A stretch of DNA of 64,000 nucleotides from JBBSAT01 sp046351235 (GTDB lineage: Bacteria > Myxococcota_A > Polyangia > Polyangiales > Sandaracinaceae): the NCBI GenBank assembly GCA_046351235.1, contig JAXLYV010000001.1, positions 1,984,001 through 2,048,000 on the forward strand, written 5' to 3'. Below, piece by piece: positions 34,729 to 43,493 of the stretch. Below the pieces are notes generated by a model that was given only the letters and a program-made list of their open reading frames with translations, was not told the DNA's origin and ran no database searches. The first letter of the stretch is position 1; each line of letters starts with the position of its first letter. The translations under genes were made by a program, and so were the position numbers.

Positions 34729-36684
34729 TCAGACGAGAGCCTGCGCGTGCAGCCGGCAGGCGAGCCCGTGACACGTCGCGAACAATTGCTCGTCGTGCAC
34801 GAAGACGTGCGCGACGTGGGTGCCGATGCGGGCGTGCGAGACGATCTCGCCACCGCGCGTGCGCACGAGGATCGCCTCGCCCGCTCCGTTCCGGAACAGC
34901 ACATCGCCCTGTGCGCTCGCGACCGCGAGGTTGGGCCACTCGTGGAGCTCGGTCGGCACGTTCGCGAGGATCGCTCCCTTCGTGTCGTGCACGCGGAGCT
35001 GCCCAGAAGATGGGAAGAGCAGGCGATCGTCGCCGATGTAGCAGGCCACGTCGATGCCGCGATTCGGAGCCATGCGTCGCATCGGGTCGCCGATCGGTCG
35101 GAGCGCGGCGTCGTCCACGTGGAGCTCGGCATGGAGAAAGCGCCGACCCGCGACGAGCACGCGACGACCGTCGGGGCTCGGCTCGAGCGTGCTCGGCTGC
35201 GACCCTCGCTCGACGGCGACCGCGTGCTCCGAGCCGTCGTCGCGCACCACCACGATCGCGCGCTGCTCGGGATCGTCGAGGATCAGCACCTCCGCGCCCC
35301 GCGCACGACACGCGGCGACCACGCGGCGACCACCGTGGAAGCGGAGCGGCGGCAGGACCGCGTCGTCGGTCGGCACGAGCGCCGGCTCACCGCGCGCGAG
35401 ACGCGCCTCGGCCTCCGCGGCCAGACGCTCGCGCGCGGCCCCAGCACGCACGGGCACGTCGATACCCACGATCTGCCGCCACGAACGGCCCTGTTTTGCG
35501 AGCACGCGACCTCCATGCAGCGCCGGCTCCGTGAGCGCGGGCTGGGCGGTGATCTCGCGGACCACCTCGAGCGGCATGTCGGCGGACACGACGGCGACGC
35601 TCCCTTCGCCGCCGAACTCGCACGACACGACACCACGGCGCGACGGCACCGGCGCGATGTGGCGAAAGCCGCGACGCGGGAGGAACGCCACCGGCACGGG
35701 CGCGTGCGCCTCGCTCCGCGCAACGAGGAACAGGCCGTGCGTGGTGGAGACGACGATGCCTTGCTCGACCCGCACGGCCTCGGTCGGCCCGGTGGTGCCG
35801 CAGGGAACGTCGCACACGAGGCGTGAGGTGCCGGTGCTGGGTTGTACCTCGCGCACGCTCTCGCGACGCACGTCGGTGACGAGCAGCCAGCCCTCGGCGT
35901 CTCCGTCCGCGCGCGCGCGATCGTGGTCTTGCCGCGAGGGCGAGTGAACGGGCATCGCGACGTAGGTGGACGCGGTCGCGATCCCGAGCTCGTCGCGCGC
36001 ACCCGGCTGTCCGACGCTGGTCATCAGCCAGACGGCCTGCCCGGTCTGCGTGTCGCTCACCCCGTAGACGCGATCGCCGCGCTGCTGTTGCGCCTCGAGG
36101 CCCGCGAGGCGCGCGGCCGCGGGCGGCAGCAGCTTCGCCGACGGCACGAGCTTCTTGTCGATCTCGGTGATCGCGAGCTCGGAGGCCGCGGACGCCTGCA
36201 CGCCGGGGTCGGCCAGGCGCACTGCCTCCACGGCCGCGTCGGCGGCGCCCTTGCGGAAGATCGCGGTGCCGCGAACCGAGGGCTTGCGCCCCGCGCCTCG
36301 CGACCACGCGTCCCACGGCGACCCCGATGGGGTCGAGTACGCGTCGAAGAGCACCTCGGCGAGCGGCGCCAGAGCGTGCACCGCCTTCAGCGCGTTCTCG
36401 ACCGAGGTGAGCGCGTCGACGCGCGCCTCGCTCGCGAGGTCCGGCGCGTTGGGCAGCTCGTCGGCCGTGACGATCATCCAATCCTTGCTCCAGCGCCACG
36501 GCGCGTCCTCGCGCTGGAGGAAGATGCCGCGCGTGAGCGCCTCGACGAGCACGCGCGCGATGTCGGGGCGCTGCGCGCGCGGCGGCGCCTCTTCGAAGCG
36601 CAGCGCCCACCAGTGCCCCTCCGTGCCGGGCTCGGGAAAGGTGTGGCCGAAGAACGGAAACGGAAACGACGAAGCATCGGACAT
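34729..36684 (-). CDS. Large cytoplasmic protein with beta-propeller-like half
   Basis: 651 residues, no signal peptide. The N-terminal 200 residues begin SFPFPFFGHTFPEPGTEGHW, which is recurrently aromatic, and continue with a helical domain. From about 230 on there are repeated beta motifs with a strand ending in a hydrophobic pair and Gly or Asp turns (GWLLVTDV, GLFLVARSE, GSVAVVSADM, RRVLVAGRRFLHAEL, GDVLFRNGAGEAILVR), consistent with a seven-bladed propeller. Function unknown. It is convergent with the DUF4215 remnant. Confidence 0.7.
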   Translation of the reverse strand: MSDASSFPFPFFGHTFPEPGTEGHWWALRFEEAPPRAQRPDIARVLVEALTRGIFLQREDAPWRWSKDWMIVTADELPNAPDLASEARVDALTSVENALKAVHALAPLAEVLFDAYSTPSGSPWDAWSRGAGRKPSVRGTAIFRKGAADAAVEAVRLADPGVQASAASELAITEIDKKLVPSAKLLPPAAARLAGLEAQQQRGDRVYGVSDTQTGQAVWLMTSVGQPGARDELGIATASTYVAMPVHSPSRQDHDRARADGDAEGWLLVTDVRRESVREVQPSTGTSRLVCDVPCGTTGPTEAVRVEQGIVVSTTHGLFLVARSEAHAPVPVAFLPRRGFRHIAPVPSRRGVVSCEFGGEGSVAVVSADMPLEVVREITAQPALTEPALHGGRVLAKQGRSWRQIVGIDVPVRAGAARERLAAEAEARLARGEPALVPTDDAVLPPLRFHGGRRVVAACRARGAEVLILDDPEQRAIVVVRDDGSEHAVAVERGSQPSTLEPSPDGRRVLVAGRRFLHAELHVDDAALRPIGDPMRRMAPNRGIDVACYIGDDRLLFPSSGQLRVHDTKGAILANVPTELHEWPNLAVASAQGDVLFRNGAGEAILVRTRGGEIVSHARIGTHVAHVFVHDEQLFATCHGLACRLHAQALV

Positions 36685-36945
36685 GGCGGGCGAACGATAG
36701 CGTCGGGTCGGGCGCGCCGGTCAAGACGTGGGCCTCCGCTCGCGCGGCTGGACCGACGGACGACGGAACGGGCGATCGGCAGAGCGCAACGCTCGTCGGG
36801 TGGCCATCCCGCCGGAGGGAGGCACGGTCGCCGAAACGCCAGACCCGCCATCTCCATCGACGGGTAGGGCGGGTCCTTCGGAGGTGGCTGCGCAGGCACG
36901 ATGCCGGCTAGCGACACCGAGACGAGAGCGTTCTGGACGCGTGCG
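36685..36945. other. Intergenic region, no gene seen
   Basis: 261 bases between two minus-strand genes. It contains a 44-base stretch (about 36846-36890, around the core TCGACGGGTAGGGCGGGTC) resembling, with roughly eight mismatches, the stretch ending the MFS gene near 32207-32254. I see no open frame with a signal or domain. It should hold the promoter of the propeller protein. Confidence 0.4.
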
Positions 36946-38208
36946 TCACAGCGGCTCGATGCAGACGACGCGGTTGGCGTCACGATCGGCGACGAACATC
37001 ACCTCGCCGTCGCTCGAGACGTCCAGCGCGTTGCCGTCGTAGTTCGACAGCATCAGGCCGCTGGCCAGCGTGGTGCTCGTGCCATCGGGGGCGATCTCGT
37101 AGAGCGTCCCGGTGGACCAGCTCACTGCGTACATGCGCGCGCCGAACGAGCCGCGCTCGGAGAACGTGACCGCGTGGATCCCCGGGTCGACCGCGATCGG
37201 TGTGCCGGCGATCCCGGCGGCCGACAGTGGCGTGACCGAGCCATCTCCCGCATAGCCGCCGCCGGAGGGGCGCGCGGCCCAGAGCGATCCGCCGTAGAGC
37301 CCGGTCGGATCGAAGGCCGCGCCCTCGACGCCGGCGACCTCGGAGAAGCTGGCCACCGACGTTCCGTCGAAGACGCCCCAGTCGACGCCGGCACCGTCGG
37401 TGTCGCCGCCGAGGTAGAGGCCCGGCGTGTACGCAGTGCCCGGCGACGCGAACGCCATCGCATACACGTCGTCGAGGCCGGCGCCGGGCGCGCGAACTGC
37501 GAGCGTGGGTGTGCCGTCCGCCGCGAGCCGGTACACCGCGCTGTCGGCGTCGCCATCGCCGCCTTGATCACCGACGTAGAGCGCGCCGTCGAGCACGCCG
37601 GCGGCGTCCCACACGATCGTCGTGAGGAGCGCGGGCGTGAGGCTGCCCCACGTCGCGCCCCCGGTGAACACCGACGTCGTTCCGGTGGCGACGTCGATGC
37701 GGTGGACGGTGTCCGCGCCGGACGAGACGACGTAGAGCATCGCGCCGTACGCGCCTTCGGCGATCGTCAGCGCGACCGGCTGTGAGATGCCGTCGGTGGC
37801 ATCGGCGATGACGACGGCGCGGAAACCACTCCTCACCGTCCAGCCCGAGGCATCGCTGAACGCGCCGCAGTCGTAGCGGGGCCCTGCGTCGGGCCCGCCG
37901 GCATCGGGCTCGCCGGCATCGATCGCAGCGTCGAGATCGGCATCGAGATCGGCATCGAGATCGGCGTCGAGACCCACGTCGAGATCGGCGTCGAGACCCA
38001 CGTCGAAGTCCGCGTCGCGGTCCGCGTCGAGGCCCGCATCGAGATCCCCCGCGTCCCTCCCCGCGTCGCGCGACGGGGCGTCGACGCCGGCGTCGCCCGG
38101 CGCGTCGGCGAGGCCGCCGTCGGAGCCCGCATCGACCGAGGTCGGGCTGCCACACGAGCAGCTGGGGAGGAGCGTGAGCAGACCGAGGGCGAAGAGGAAG
38201 GCGCGCAT
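36946..38208 (-). CDS. Lipoprotein with beta-propeller-like domain
   Basis: 420 residues from ATG 38208. Signal peptide MRAFLFALGLLTLLPSC gives lipobox LPSC. An Asp/Ala-rich linker (about 30-115) built of repeated DADLDADLDV units follows. The remaining 300 residues are six or more four-strand blades (YGAMLYVVSSGADTVHRIDV, GALYVGDQGGDGDADSAVYRL, GLYLGGDTDGAG, SFGARMYAVSWSTGTLYEI) typical of NHL/SMP-30-like propellers, ending FVADRDANRVVCIEPL. Surface protein of unknown ligand. Its 3' end is duplicated at 34594. Confidence 0.8.
   Translation of the reverse strand: MRAFLFALGLLTLLPSCSCGSPTSVDAGSDGGLADAPGDAGVDAPSRDAGRDAGDLDAGLDADRDADFDVGLDADLDVGLDADLDADLDADLDAAIDAGEPDAGGPDAGPRYDCGAFSDASGWTVRSGFRAVVIADATDGISQPVALTIAEGAYGAMLYVVSSGADTVHRIDVATGTTSVFTGGATWGSLTPALLTTIVWDAAGVLDGALYVGDQGGDGDADSAVYRLAADGTPTLAVRAPGAGLDDVYAMAFASPGTAYTPGLYLGGDTDGAGVDWGVFDGTSVASFSEVAGVEGAAFDPTGLYGGSLWAARPSGGGYAGDGSVTPLSAAGIAGTPIAVDPGIHAVTFSERGSFGARMYAVSWSTGTLYEIAPDGTSTTLASGLMLSNYDGNALDVSSDGEVMFVADRDANRVVCIEPL
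37915..38045. repeat. Short repeats coding an Asp-rich linker
   Basis: Within the lipoprotein gene a run of 12-base units (GCATCGAGATCG, with variants GCGTCGAGACCC and CACGTCGAGATC) codes Asp-Ala-Asp-Leu blocks. Unit edges are approximate. Such runs are slippage-prone; here the frame is kept. Confidence 0.7.
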
Positions 38209-38426
38209 CCTCAGAAGCTCGCTCGAAACGCCGACCGGGCCAAGAACGAAGCGAGACGGTGCTCCCACGGCGGTCCATGGCCGAAGGGCGTGGCTGGCCG
38301 TCGATCAGCGCCGTGCCGCCGGCACCGATCACGCCGATGGCGAAGGGACCGTGCCCGTCCGCTTCAGCTCGGGTGTGAGGGGCTCGCGCGGCGATGAGTG
38401 CTCCGGCCCAGCTCGCGTTTCCGCCT

Positions 38427-39248
38427 TCAGTCGACCGGATAGGGCGGGTACTTCGGCACGTCGTCGGGGATCTCCCAGCCGCTCGACCAGAGGCTCTGCC
38501 CGCCGTCGATCACGAACACCTGGCCCGTGACGTAGTCGGCGGCGCGCGAGCACAGGTACACGATCAGGTGGCTCACCTCTTCTTCGCCGCCGAGGCGCTT
38601 GAGCGGGATCGCCTTGCGCGAGGTCTCGAGAAGCTCGGGCGGGTACTGCGCGGTGCCGCTCGTGCGGATCACGCCGGGCGCGACCGCGTTCACGCGGATG
38701 CCGTGACAGGCCCACTCGACGGCGAGCGTCTTGGTCGCGTTCTCGACGCCGGCGCGCGCGGCACCCGTGTGGATCATGCCGGGGAAGCCGCGCGTGACCT
38801 GGGCCGTGATGTTCACGACGCGGCCGCGTCGCTGCGGGATCATCGCGTGGTTGGCCACCGCGTGCGTCATCGTCCACGTGCCGAGCAGGTTGTTGCGGAC
38901 CACCGCCTCGAAGCCCTTGGGCGCCAGGTGCTGCGCCGGGATCGGGAACTGACCGCCGGCGTTGTTCACGAGCACGTCGATGCGGCCGAAGCGCTCGCGG
39001 ACCGCCTCGACGAACGCCACGACCTCCTCGGGCTTGCGGATGTCGGTCGCCCGCGAGAAGGCGTCGACGCCCTCGCCCCGCAGCCGCTCCTCGGCCGCCG
39101 CGAGCACCTCGGCGCGCCGACCGCAGATGGCGATCTTGGCGCCGAGGCGCCCGAGCTCACGCGCCACGGTCAGACCGATCCCGGTCCCGCCGCCCGTCAC
39201 GATCGCGACATCACCCGCGAACAACCCATCTCGGAAGATCGTCTCCAC
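38427..39248 (-). CDS. SDR oxidoreductase, 2,4-dienoyl-CoA reductase-like
   Basis: 273 residues. NADP(H)-binding TGGGTGIG at the start, CGRRAEV after the second strand, and NNAGGQFP. Where classical SDRs have YxxxK the sequence is HTGAARAGVENATKT, with no Tyr in place; this is characteristic of the dienoyl-CoA reductase group, whose members read GAAKAGV there. C-terminal VIDGGQSLWSSGWE. It is probably used in degradation of unsaturated fatty acids. The absence of the Tyr means it should not be called a standard dehydrogenase. Divergent from the membrane protein gene. Confidence 0.85.
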   Translation of the reverse strand: METIFRDGLFAGDVAIVTGGGTGIGLTVARELGRLGAKIAICGRRAEVLAAAEERLRGEGVDAFSRATDIRKPEEVVAFVEAVRERFGRIDVLVNNAGGQFPIPAQHLAPKGFEAVVRNNLLGTWTMTHAVANHAMIPQRRGRVVNITAQVTRGFPGMIHTGAARAGVENATKTLAVEWACHGIRVNAVAPGVIRTSGTAQYPPELLETSRKAIPLKRLGGEEEVSHLIVYLCSRAADYVTGQVFVIDGGQSLWSSGWEIPDDVPKYPPYPVD

Positions 39249-39289
39249 ACTGCCTCCGCGCGGCGGATGGTAGCGTGAAGGACGCGCGC

Positions 39290-40666
39290 ATGAACGCTCC
39301 TCCCACCAGGCTCCGCGCCGGCTCGCTCCTGCGGGGCTCCATCGAGCTCGTGACCCGCCATCCGGTGGTCTCCTCGGGGATCGGCGCCGCGGTCGTCCTC
39401 TCGCTGGTGGCCGTGCCGACGGGGCTCGGCGCGATCGTCGCGCCCTGGTTCGTGTGCGAGCTGTTCGCCGTCCAGCTCGAGACGCGCGGAGAGGAGCCGC
39501 GAGAGCGCGGGCGAGGCTGGGTGGCGGCCGCGCTCGTCGTGCTCTGCGTCGTGGTCGTCATCGCGATCGCCGGATGGATCGCCGCGCTCGGGTTCGGGCC
39601 GGACGTCTCGACGGCGGATCGCGCGTACGCACCCTTGCCGCTGCCGGAAGCCCTGCGCCGCGGCGGCCTGGTGGCCGGGACGCTGGCGCTCGCGGTGGCC
39701 GCGGGCACGCCGTTTCTGTACGCGCCGCTCGTCTTGCTCGACCGCGGCGGGCGCCTGGGCGGCGCGTGCCTCGAGAGCGCCGCGCTGGTCCGCGCGGGCG
39801 GTGCCCTACCGCACTACGCGCTCGCGTTCTTCGCCTACGCGCTCTCGCTCTCGCCAGCGCTCGTCAGCATGATCGTGGTCGCCCGCACCGTGGAGCGCGC
39901 GGCGACGCCGCTCGGTGCGCTCTTGGCGCTTCCGATCCTGCCGCTGACGATCCCGCTGGGGCTCGGCCTCGTGACGCAGGCATATCTCGCGCTCCGGGAG
40001 ACGCTTCCCGAGCCGCACGTGCTCCGCGCGCGGCGCGGTCTCTCGCACGTGCTCGTTGCGTTCCTCTCCGTGGTCTCGCTCGCGCCGCTCCTCGGCCTCT
40101 TGATGCTCGCGATCGCCGGCCTCGTGCCCTCGGTGCCTCCGGAAGGAACGCTGCCCGAGGGCGCACGCATCCTCGTCGACGCGAGCGCCCGCGAGCGCCT
40201 CGCCGTGCCGTCGACCACGATCGAGATCCTCGTGGACGGCCCGCGCGTCGCCGTGTTCGCCGGCGATCGGGACGGCGTCGGGTGGCTCCCCGAGCTCTCG
40301 CGCTCCGAGATCGCGACGCTGCGCGTGGCGCAGGACCACGACGACTTCCTGATCGAGCTCGCGCCCGAGCACGGGCCTTCGCGGGTCGTGCGCGTCGATC
40401 GCGCAGGCCTGCGCCTCGACGACTCCGTGGAGGCGCGCCTGCGCTCGCGCGCGCCCGACGCGATCCTGATCGCGTTCATCGTGGCCTTCGCGGTCTGTGC
40501 GCTCGGGACGCTCGCGATGCTCGGGCCGCTCGGCGAGGCACGCGCCGCGCACCGCACCGAGGCTTCCGCCACGCAGCGCGCGCTGTGGACCGGGCTCGCG
40601 CTCCTGCCCTTCTCCCTCACGGCGCTGGTGGCCGGCACGATCGCGCTCTTCGGCCTGCCCGGCTGA
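39290..40666 (+). CDS. Polytopic membrane protein
   Basis: 458 residues from ATG 39290; GTG 39275 in the same frame is possible. About eight hydrophobic helices: five to six in the first 280 residues (AAVVLSLVAVPTGLGAIVAPW, VAAALVVLCVVVVIAIAGWI, LVAGTLALAVAAGTPFLYA, LALPILPLTIPLGLG, VLVAFLSVVSLAPLLGLLML) and two at the C-terminus (ILIAFIVAFAVCALGTLAML, LLPFSLTALVAGTIALF). Between them a soluble domain of about 120 residues contains beta-rich sequence. No family recognised. Possibly a transporter or a receptor with an extracytoplasmic domain. Confidence 0.75.
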   Translation: MNAPPTRLRAGSLLRGSIELVTRHPVVSSGIGAAVVLSLVAVPTGLGAIVAPWFVCELFAVQLETRGEEPRERGRGWVAAALVVLCVVVVIAIAGWIAALGFGPDVSTADRAYAPLPLPEALRRGGLVAGTLALAVAAGTPFLYAPLVLLDRGGRLGGACLESAALVRAGGALPHYALAFFAYALSLSPALVSMIVVARTVERAATPLGALLALPILPLTIPLGLGLVTQAYLALRETLPEPHVLRARRGLSHVLVAFLSVVSLAPLLGLLMLAIAGLVPSVPPEGTLPEGARILVDASARERLAVPSTTIEILVDGPRVAVFAGDRDGVGWLPELSRSEIATLRVAQDHDDFLIELAPEHGPSRVVRVDRAGLRLDDSVEARLRSRAPDAILIAFIVAFAVCALGTLAMLGPLGEARAAHRTEASATQRALWTGLALLPFSLTALVAGTIALFGLPG

Positions 40667-40717
40667 GCGGCGGCGGCGGGCTGGCCTGGCGTCGCTCGGG
40701 CGCTATCCTCGCGCTCG

Positions 40718-40987
40718 ATGGCCGTCCATCGCGTCGTGAGAGATCTGCGTGGCGCGACCCCCGCGCTGCTCGAGCGCGCTCGCAAGGAGTGCGAGAAGTT
40801 CTACAGCACGTGGGAGGGCGACGAGCGCTCGGGCCGCTACGCGCTGCGCACGCCCGTCGGCACGATCCACGGCGTGTACACGATCGATGCCGACGGGCAC
40901 GCGGTCTTCGACATCGAGAAGAAGCCGGCGCTCTTGCCGATGGCCGTGATCGAGCGTGTGCTCGACGAGTTCCTCCGCGCGGGGTGA
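40718..40987 (+). CDS. Small protein of unknown function
   Basis: 89 residues from ATG 40718. The sequence starts VHRVVRDLRGATPALLERAR and continues RYALRTPVGTIHGVYTIDADGHAVFDIEKKP, then a C-terminal helix (MAVIERVLDEFL). It looks like one small alpha/beta fold, with no signal or membrane segment. It is co-directional with the membrane protein 51 bases upstream and convergent, 7 bases apart, with a lipoprotein gene. Confidence 0.65.
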   Translation: MAVHRVVRDLRGATPALLERARKECEKFYSTWEGDERSGRYALRTPVGTIHGVYTIDADGHAVFDIEKKPALLPMAVIERVLDEFLRAG

Positions 40988-40994
40988 TCGGCGA

Positions 40995-41927
40995 TCAGCG
41001 GCAGCCGCTCGGGCGCCACGCGAGGTCGACGGCGCCGTACGTGTCGCCGTAGACGTCCACACCGCGTTGGCTCGCGGCGGGCGCGCAGAGCGGCCCGTAG
41101 AAGACGTACGTGCACAGCGGGTTCGACGAGTGCACGCAGTCGTAGTCCTGATCGAGCTCGAGCGCGTAGGGGTCGACGAGCGTCTCGAGGTCGAGCCGAC
41201 CGAGCGGCTGCATCGCGAGCGCCGAGGTCGGATCCCGGAAGAGCTGCGCCTGGCCGCGCGGCGCGCCTTCGTTCGTCTCCACACCGAGATCGAAGGGCGC
41301 GTGAGGCCCGGCGAGATCGTGCGTGTCGCGCCAGCTCGTTCCTGCCTGCACGTCGGCGAGGTCGAAGGGCGCCGCGCCCGCGCGATCGTGCGCCGCGACG
41401 AGCGATGCGTGGAGCGCGCCGTCGATCGAGACGAGCACGCGGTTGTGCTCGCCGCCTCCGCAGCTTCCGGGATCGGTGGTGGTGGCGCCCTCGCCGCCCG
41501 CCAGGCGATAGAGACGCACGACGTGATCGAGCGCGGAGCTGCCGTCCGCGAGCCGGCTTCCCTCCAGGCGCGCCGTGAGCGTCGCGAACGTCGCCTGGGA
41601 CGAGGGGTCGAGCGCGTCCCAGAGCGCGCACACGTCGGCCAGGTCTGCACCGCGCAGGCCGTTCGACTGCGTGTCGTCCGGCGTCTCGCGGAGGAACGCG
41701 AGGTAGCTCGCGATCAGGCGATCGCGCGCGCTCGCCTGCGCGGCATCGGTGGCCTCGCCCGCGTCGGGAGAGGACGGCGCCGCATCGTCCAGGATCCCGA
41801 GCGCATCGGGCTGCGCGGCGTCGCGCACCCCCGCATCGCGCTCGGTCTCTCCGACATCGGGCGACGCGGACGGAGCGCCGCACGCGGCGAGCAGAGCGAA
41901 GCAGAGCGTGAGGTAGACGCGTTGCAC
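40995..41927 (-). CDS. Lipoprotein of unknown function
   Basis: 310 residues. Signal peptide MQRVYLTLCFALLAAC, lipobox LAAC, followed by an Asp/Ala/Pro-rich linker to about residue 65. The mature domain holds pairs of Cys (ADVCALWD, GSCGGGEHN, YDCVHSSNPLC, GPLCAPA, SGCR), and ends with a Cys-Arg. Contents GGEHNRVLVSIDGALHA suggest a secreted fold with a conserved His. No family recognised. Confidence 0.72.
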   Translation of the reverse strand: MQRVYLTLCFALLAACGAPSASPDVGETERDAGVRDAAQPDALGILDDAAPSSPDAGEATDAAQASARDRLIASYLAFLRETPDDTQSNGLRGADLADVCALWDALDPSSQATFATLTARLEGSRLADGSSALDHVVRLYRLAGGEGATTTDPGSCGGGEHNRVLVSIDGALHASLVAAHDRAGAAPFDLADVQAGTSWRDTHDLAGPHAPFDLGVETNEGAPRGQAQLFRDPTSALAMQPLGRLDLETLVDPYALELDQDYDCVHSSNPLCTYVFYGPLCAPAASQRGVDVYGDTYGAVDLAWRPSGCR

Positions 41928-42014
41928 GATCGCCCCACGAGCTTCTCACGAAAGCCACCCGGCCCGCGGCGCCGGTCCCTCGATCGGCCCGGCCGGCATC
42001 CGGTAGGATGCGCC

Positions 42015-43493
42015 ATGGCCGAGGTCCGCTTCCTCTTGAACGGCGCGCCGCACGTCGCGCAGGGCGTCGATCCGAGCACGACGCTGCTCGATCACCTGCG
42101 GGCCTGCGGCCACACCGGCACGAAGGAAGGCTGCGCCGAAGGCGAGTGCGGCGCGTGCGCCGTCGCGCTCGTGGCCACCGGGCCCGACGGCCGAGCACGC
42201 TACGAGGCCGTGAACGCCTGCCTCGTCCTCGTGCCCGCGGTCGAGGGCCGCGAGGTCGTCACGGTCGAGGGCATCGCGCGCGGCGGCGCGCTCCACCCCT
42301 GCCAGGCCGAGATGGCGAGCGCCGGCGGCTCGCAGTGCGGCTACTGCACGCCGGGCTTCGTGGTCTCGCTCTTCGCCGAGTACTACCGCGCGAGCGAGGG
42401 CGCGCTCGATCCCGAGTGCATCGGCGGCAACCTCTGCCGCTGCACGGGCTACCGGCCGATCCGCGAGGCCGCCGAGCGGCTCGCGACGATCCGCACGAAG
42501 GAAGCGCGCGGCGGAGATCCGCATCGCGAGCGGCTCGCGCGCCCGGCACCCACGCTCGGAGCGGTGTCGATCGCGACGCCCGAGAACGGCGCGCCCGCGC
42601 AGCGCTTCGTGCGACCGACCTCGCTCGCCGAGGCGTGCGCCGCGCGCGCGGCCGACCCCGCGCTCACGCCGATCTCGGGCGGCACCGATCTCGTGGTCGA
42701 GGTGAACCAGCGGCACAAGCGCTTCGAGGCGCTGCTCTCGCTCGAGGCGGTGCCCGAGCTGCGCGTCTTCGAGATCACGAGCACGCACCTCGTGATCGGC
42801 GCCGGCGTACCGCTCGCCGAGGTCGAAGAGCGCCTGCACCACGACGCCGCGCTCGGCACGCCGCTCCGCATGCTCCGCGAGCTCTTGCCGCTCTTCTCGT
42901 CGCGCCTCATCCGCACGCGCGGCACCTTCGGCGGCAACCTCGGCACGGCCTCGCCCATCGGCGACGGTCCGCCGGCGCTGCTCGGGCTCGGTGCCGAGCT
43001 CGTGCTCGTCTCGAGCGGCGCGAGCGGCGAGGTGGTGCGCCGCTCGGTGCCGCTCGACGCGTTCTTCCTCGACTACCGCAAGACCGCGCTCTCGCCGCGC
43101 GAGCTGATCGCCGAGGTGCGGATCCCCCGGCCCTTCCCAGCGATCCAGCGCTTCTACAAGGTCAGCAAGCGCAAGATGGACGACATCTCGACGGTCGCCG
43201 CGGGCTTCGCGATGGATCGCGACGAGCGCGGCGTGGTCACGACGCTGCGGCTGGCCTTCGGCGGGGTCGCCGCCACGCCCAAGCGCGCGCTCGAGGCCGA
43301 GCGGGCCGTGATCGGGCGCGCGATCACGCCCGACGTGGTGAGCGCCGCGCGCCACGCCGCGCTCGCCGAGCTCTCGCCGATCGACGATCACCGCGGGACG
43401 GCGCGCTACCGACGCGCGATGATCGATCGGCTCGTGCAGCGCTTCTTCGACGAGACCGCGCTCACGAGCGCGAGCAGGGCGGTGGCGCCATGA
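42015..43493 (+). CDS. xdhA: Xanthine dehydrogenase family, small (Fe-S/FAD) subunit
   Basis: 492 residues. The N-terminal [2Fe-2S] domain has GCAEGECGACAV plus a further Cys (NACLVL); the second cluster domain has QCGYCTPGFV and GGNLCRCTGYRPI, the eight expected cluster ligands. The FAD domain (about 200-492) shows ISGGTDLVVEVN and RGTFGGNLGTASPIGD, both typical of XdhA. The enzyme would pass electrons from a molybdenum-bound purine to NAD. Its stop overlaps the start of the large subunit (ATGA). Divergent from a lipoprotein gene. Confidence 0.93.
   Translation: MAEVRFLLNGAPHVAQGVDPSTTLLDHLRACGHTGTKEGCAEGECGACAVALVATGPDGRARYEAVNACLVLVPAVEGREVVTVEGIARGGALHPCQAEMASAGGSQCGYCTPGFVVSLFAEYYRASEGALDPECIGGNLCRCTGYRPIREAAERLATIRTKEARGGDPHRERLARPAPTLGAVSIATPENGAPAQRFVRPTSLAEACAARAADPALTPISGGTDLVVEVNQRHKRFEALLSLEAVPELRVFEITSTHLVIGAGVPLAEVEERLHHDAALGTPLRMLRELLPLFSSRLIRTRGTFGGNLGTASPIGDGPPALLGLGAELVLVSSGASGEVVRRSVPLDAFFLDYRKTALSPRELIAEVRIPRPFPAIQRFYKVSKRKMDDISTVAAGFAMDRDERGVVTTLRLAFGGVAATPKRALEAERAVIGRAITPDVVSAARHAALAELSPIDDHRGTARYRRAMIDRLVQRFFDETALTSASRAVAP

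Noticed and set aside
40956..42014. Upstream extension of the xdhA frame
   Set aside because: The extra 353 codons lie opposite a lipoprotein gene and have low-complexity sequence; the [2Fe-2S] domain starts at ATG 42015 as in the family.
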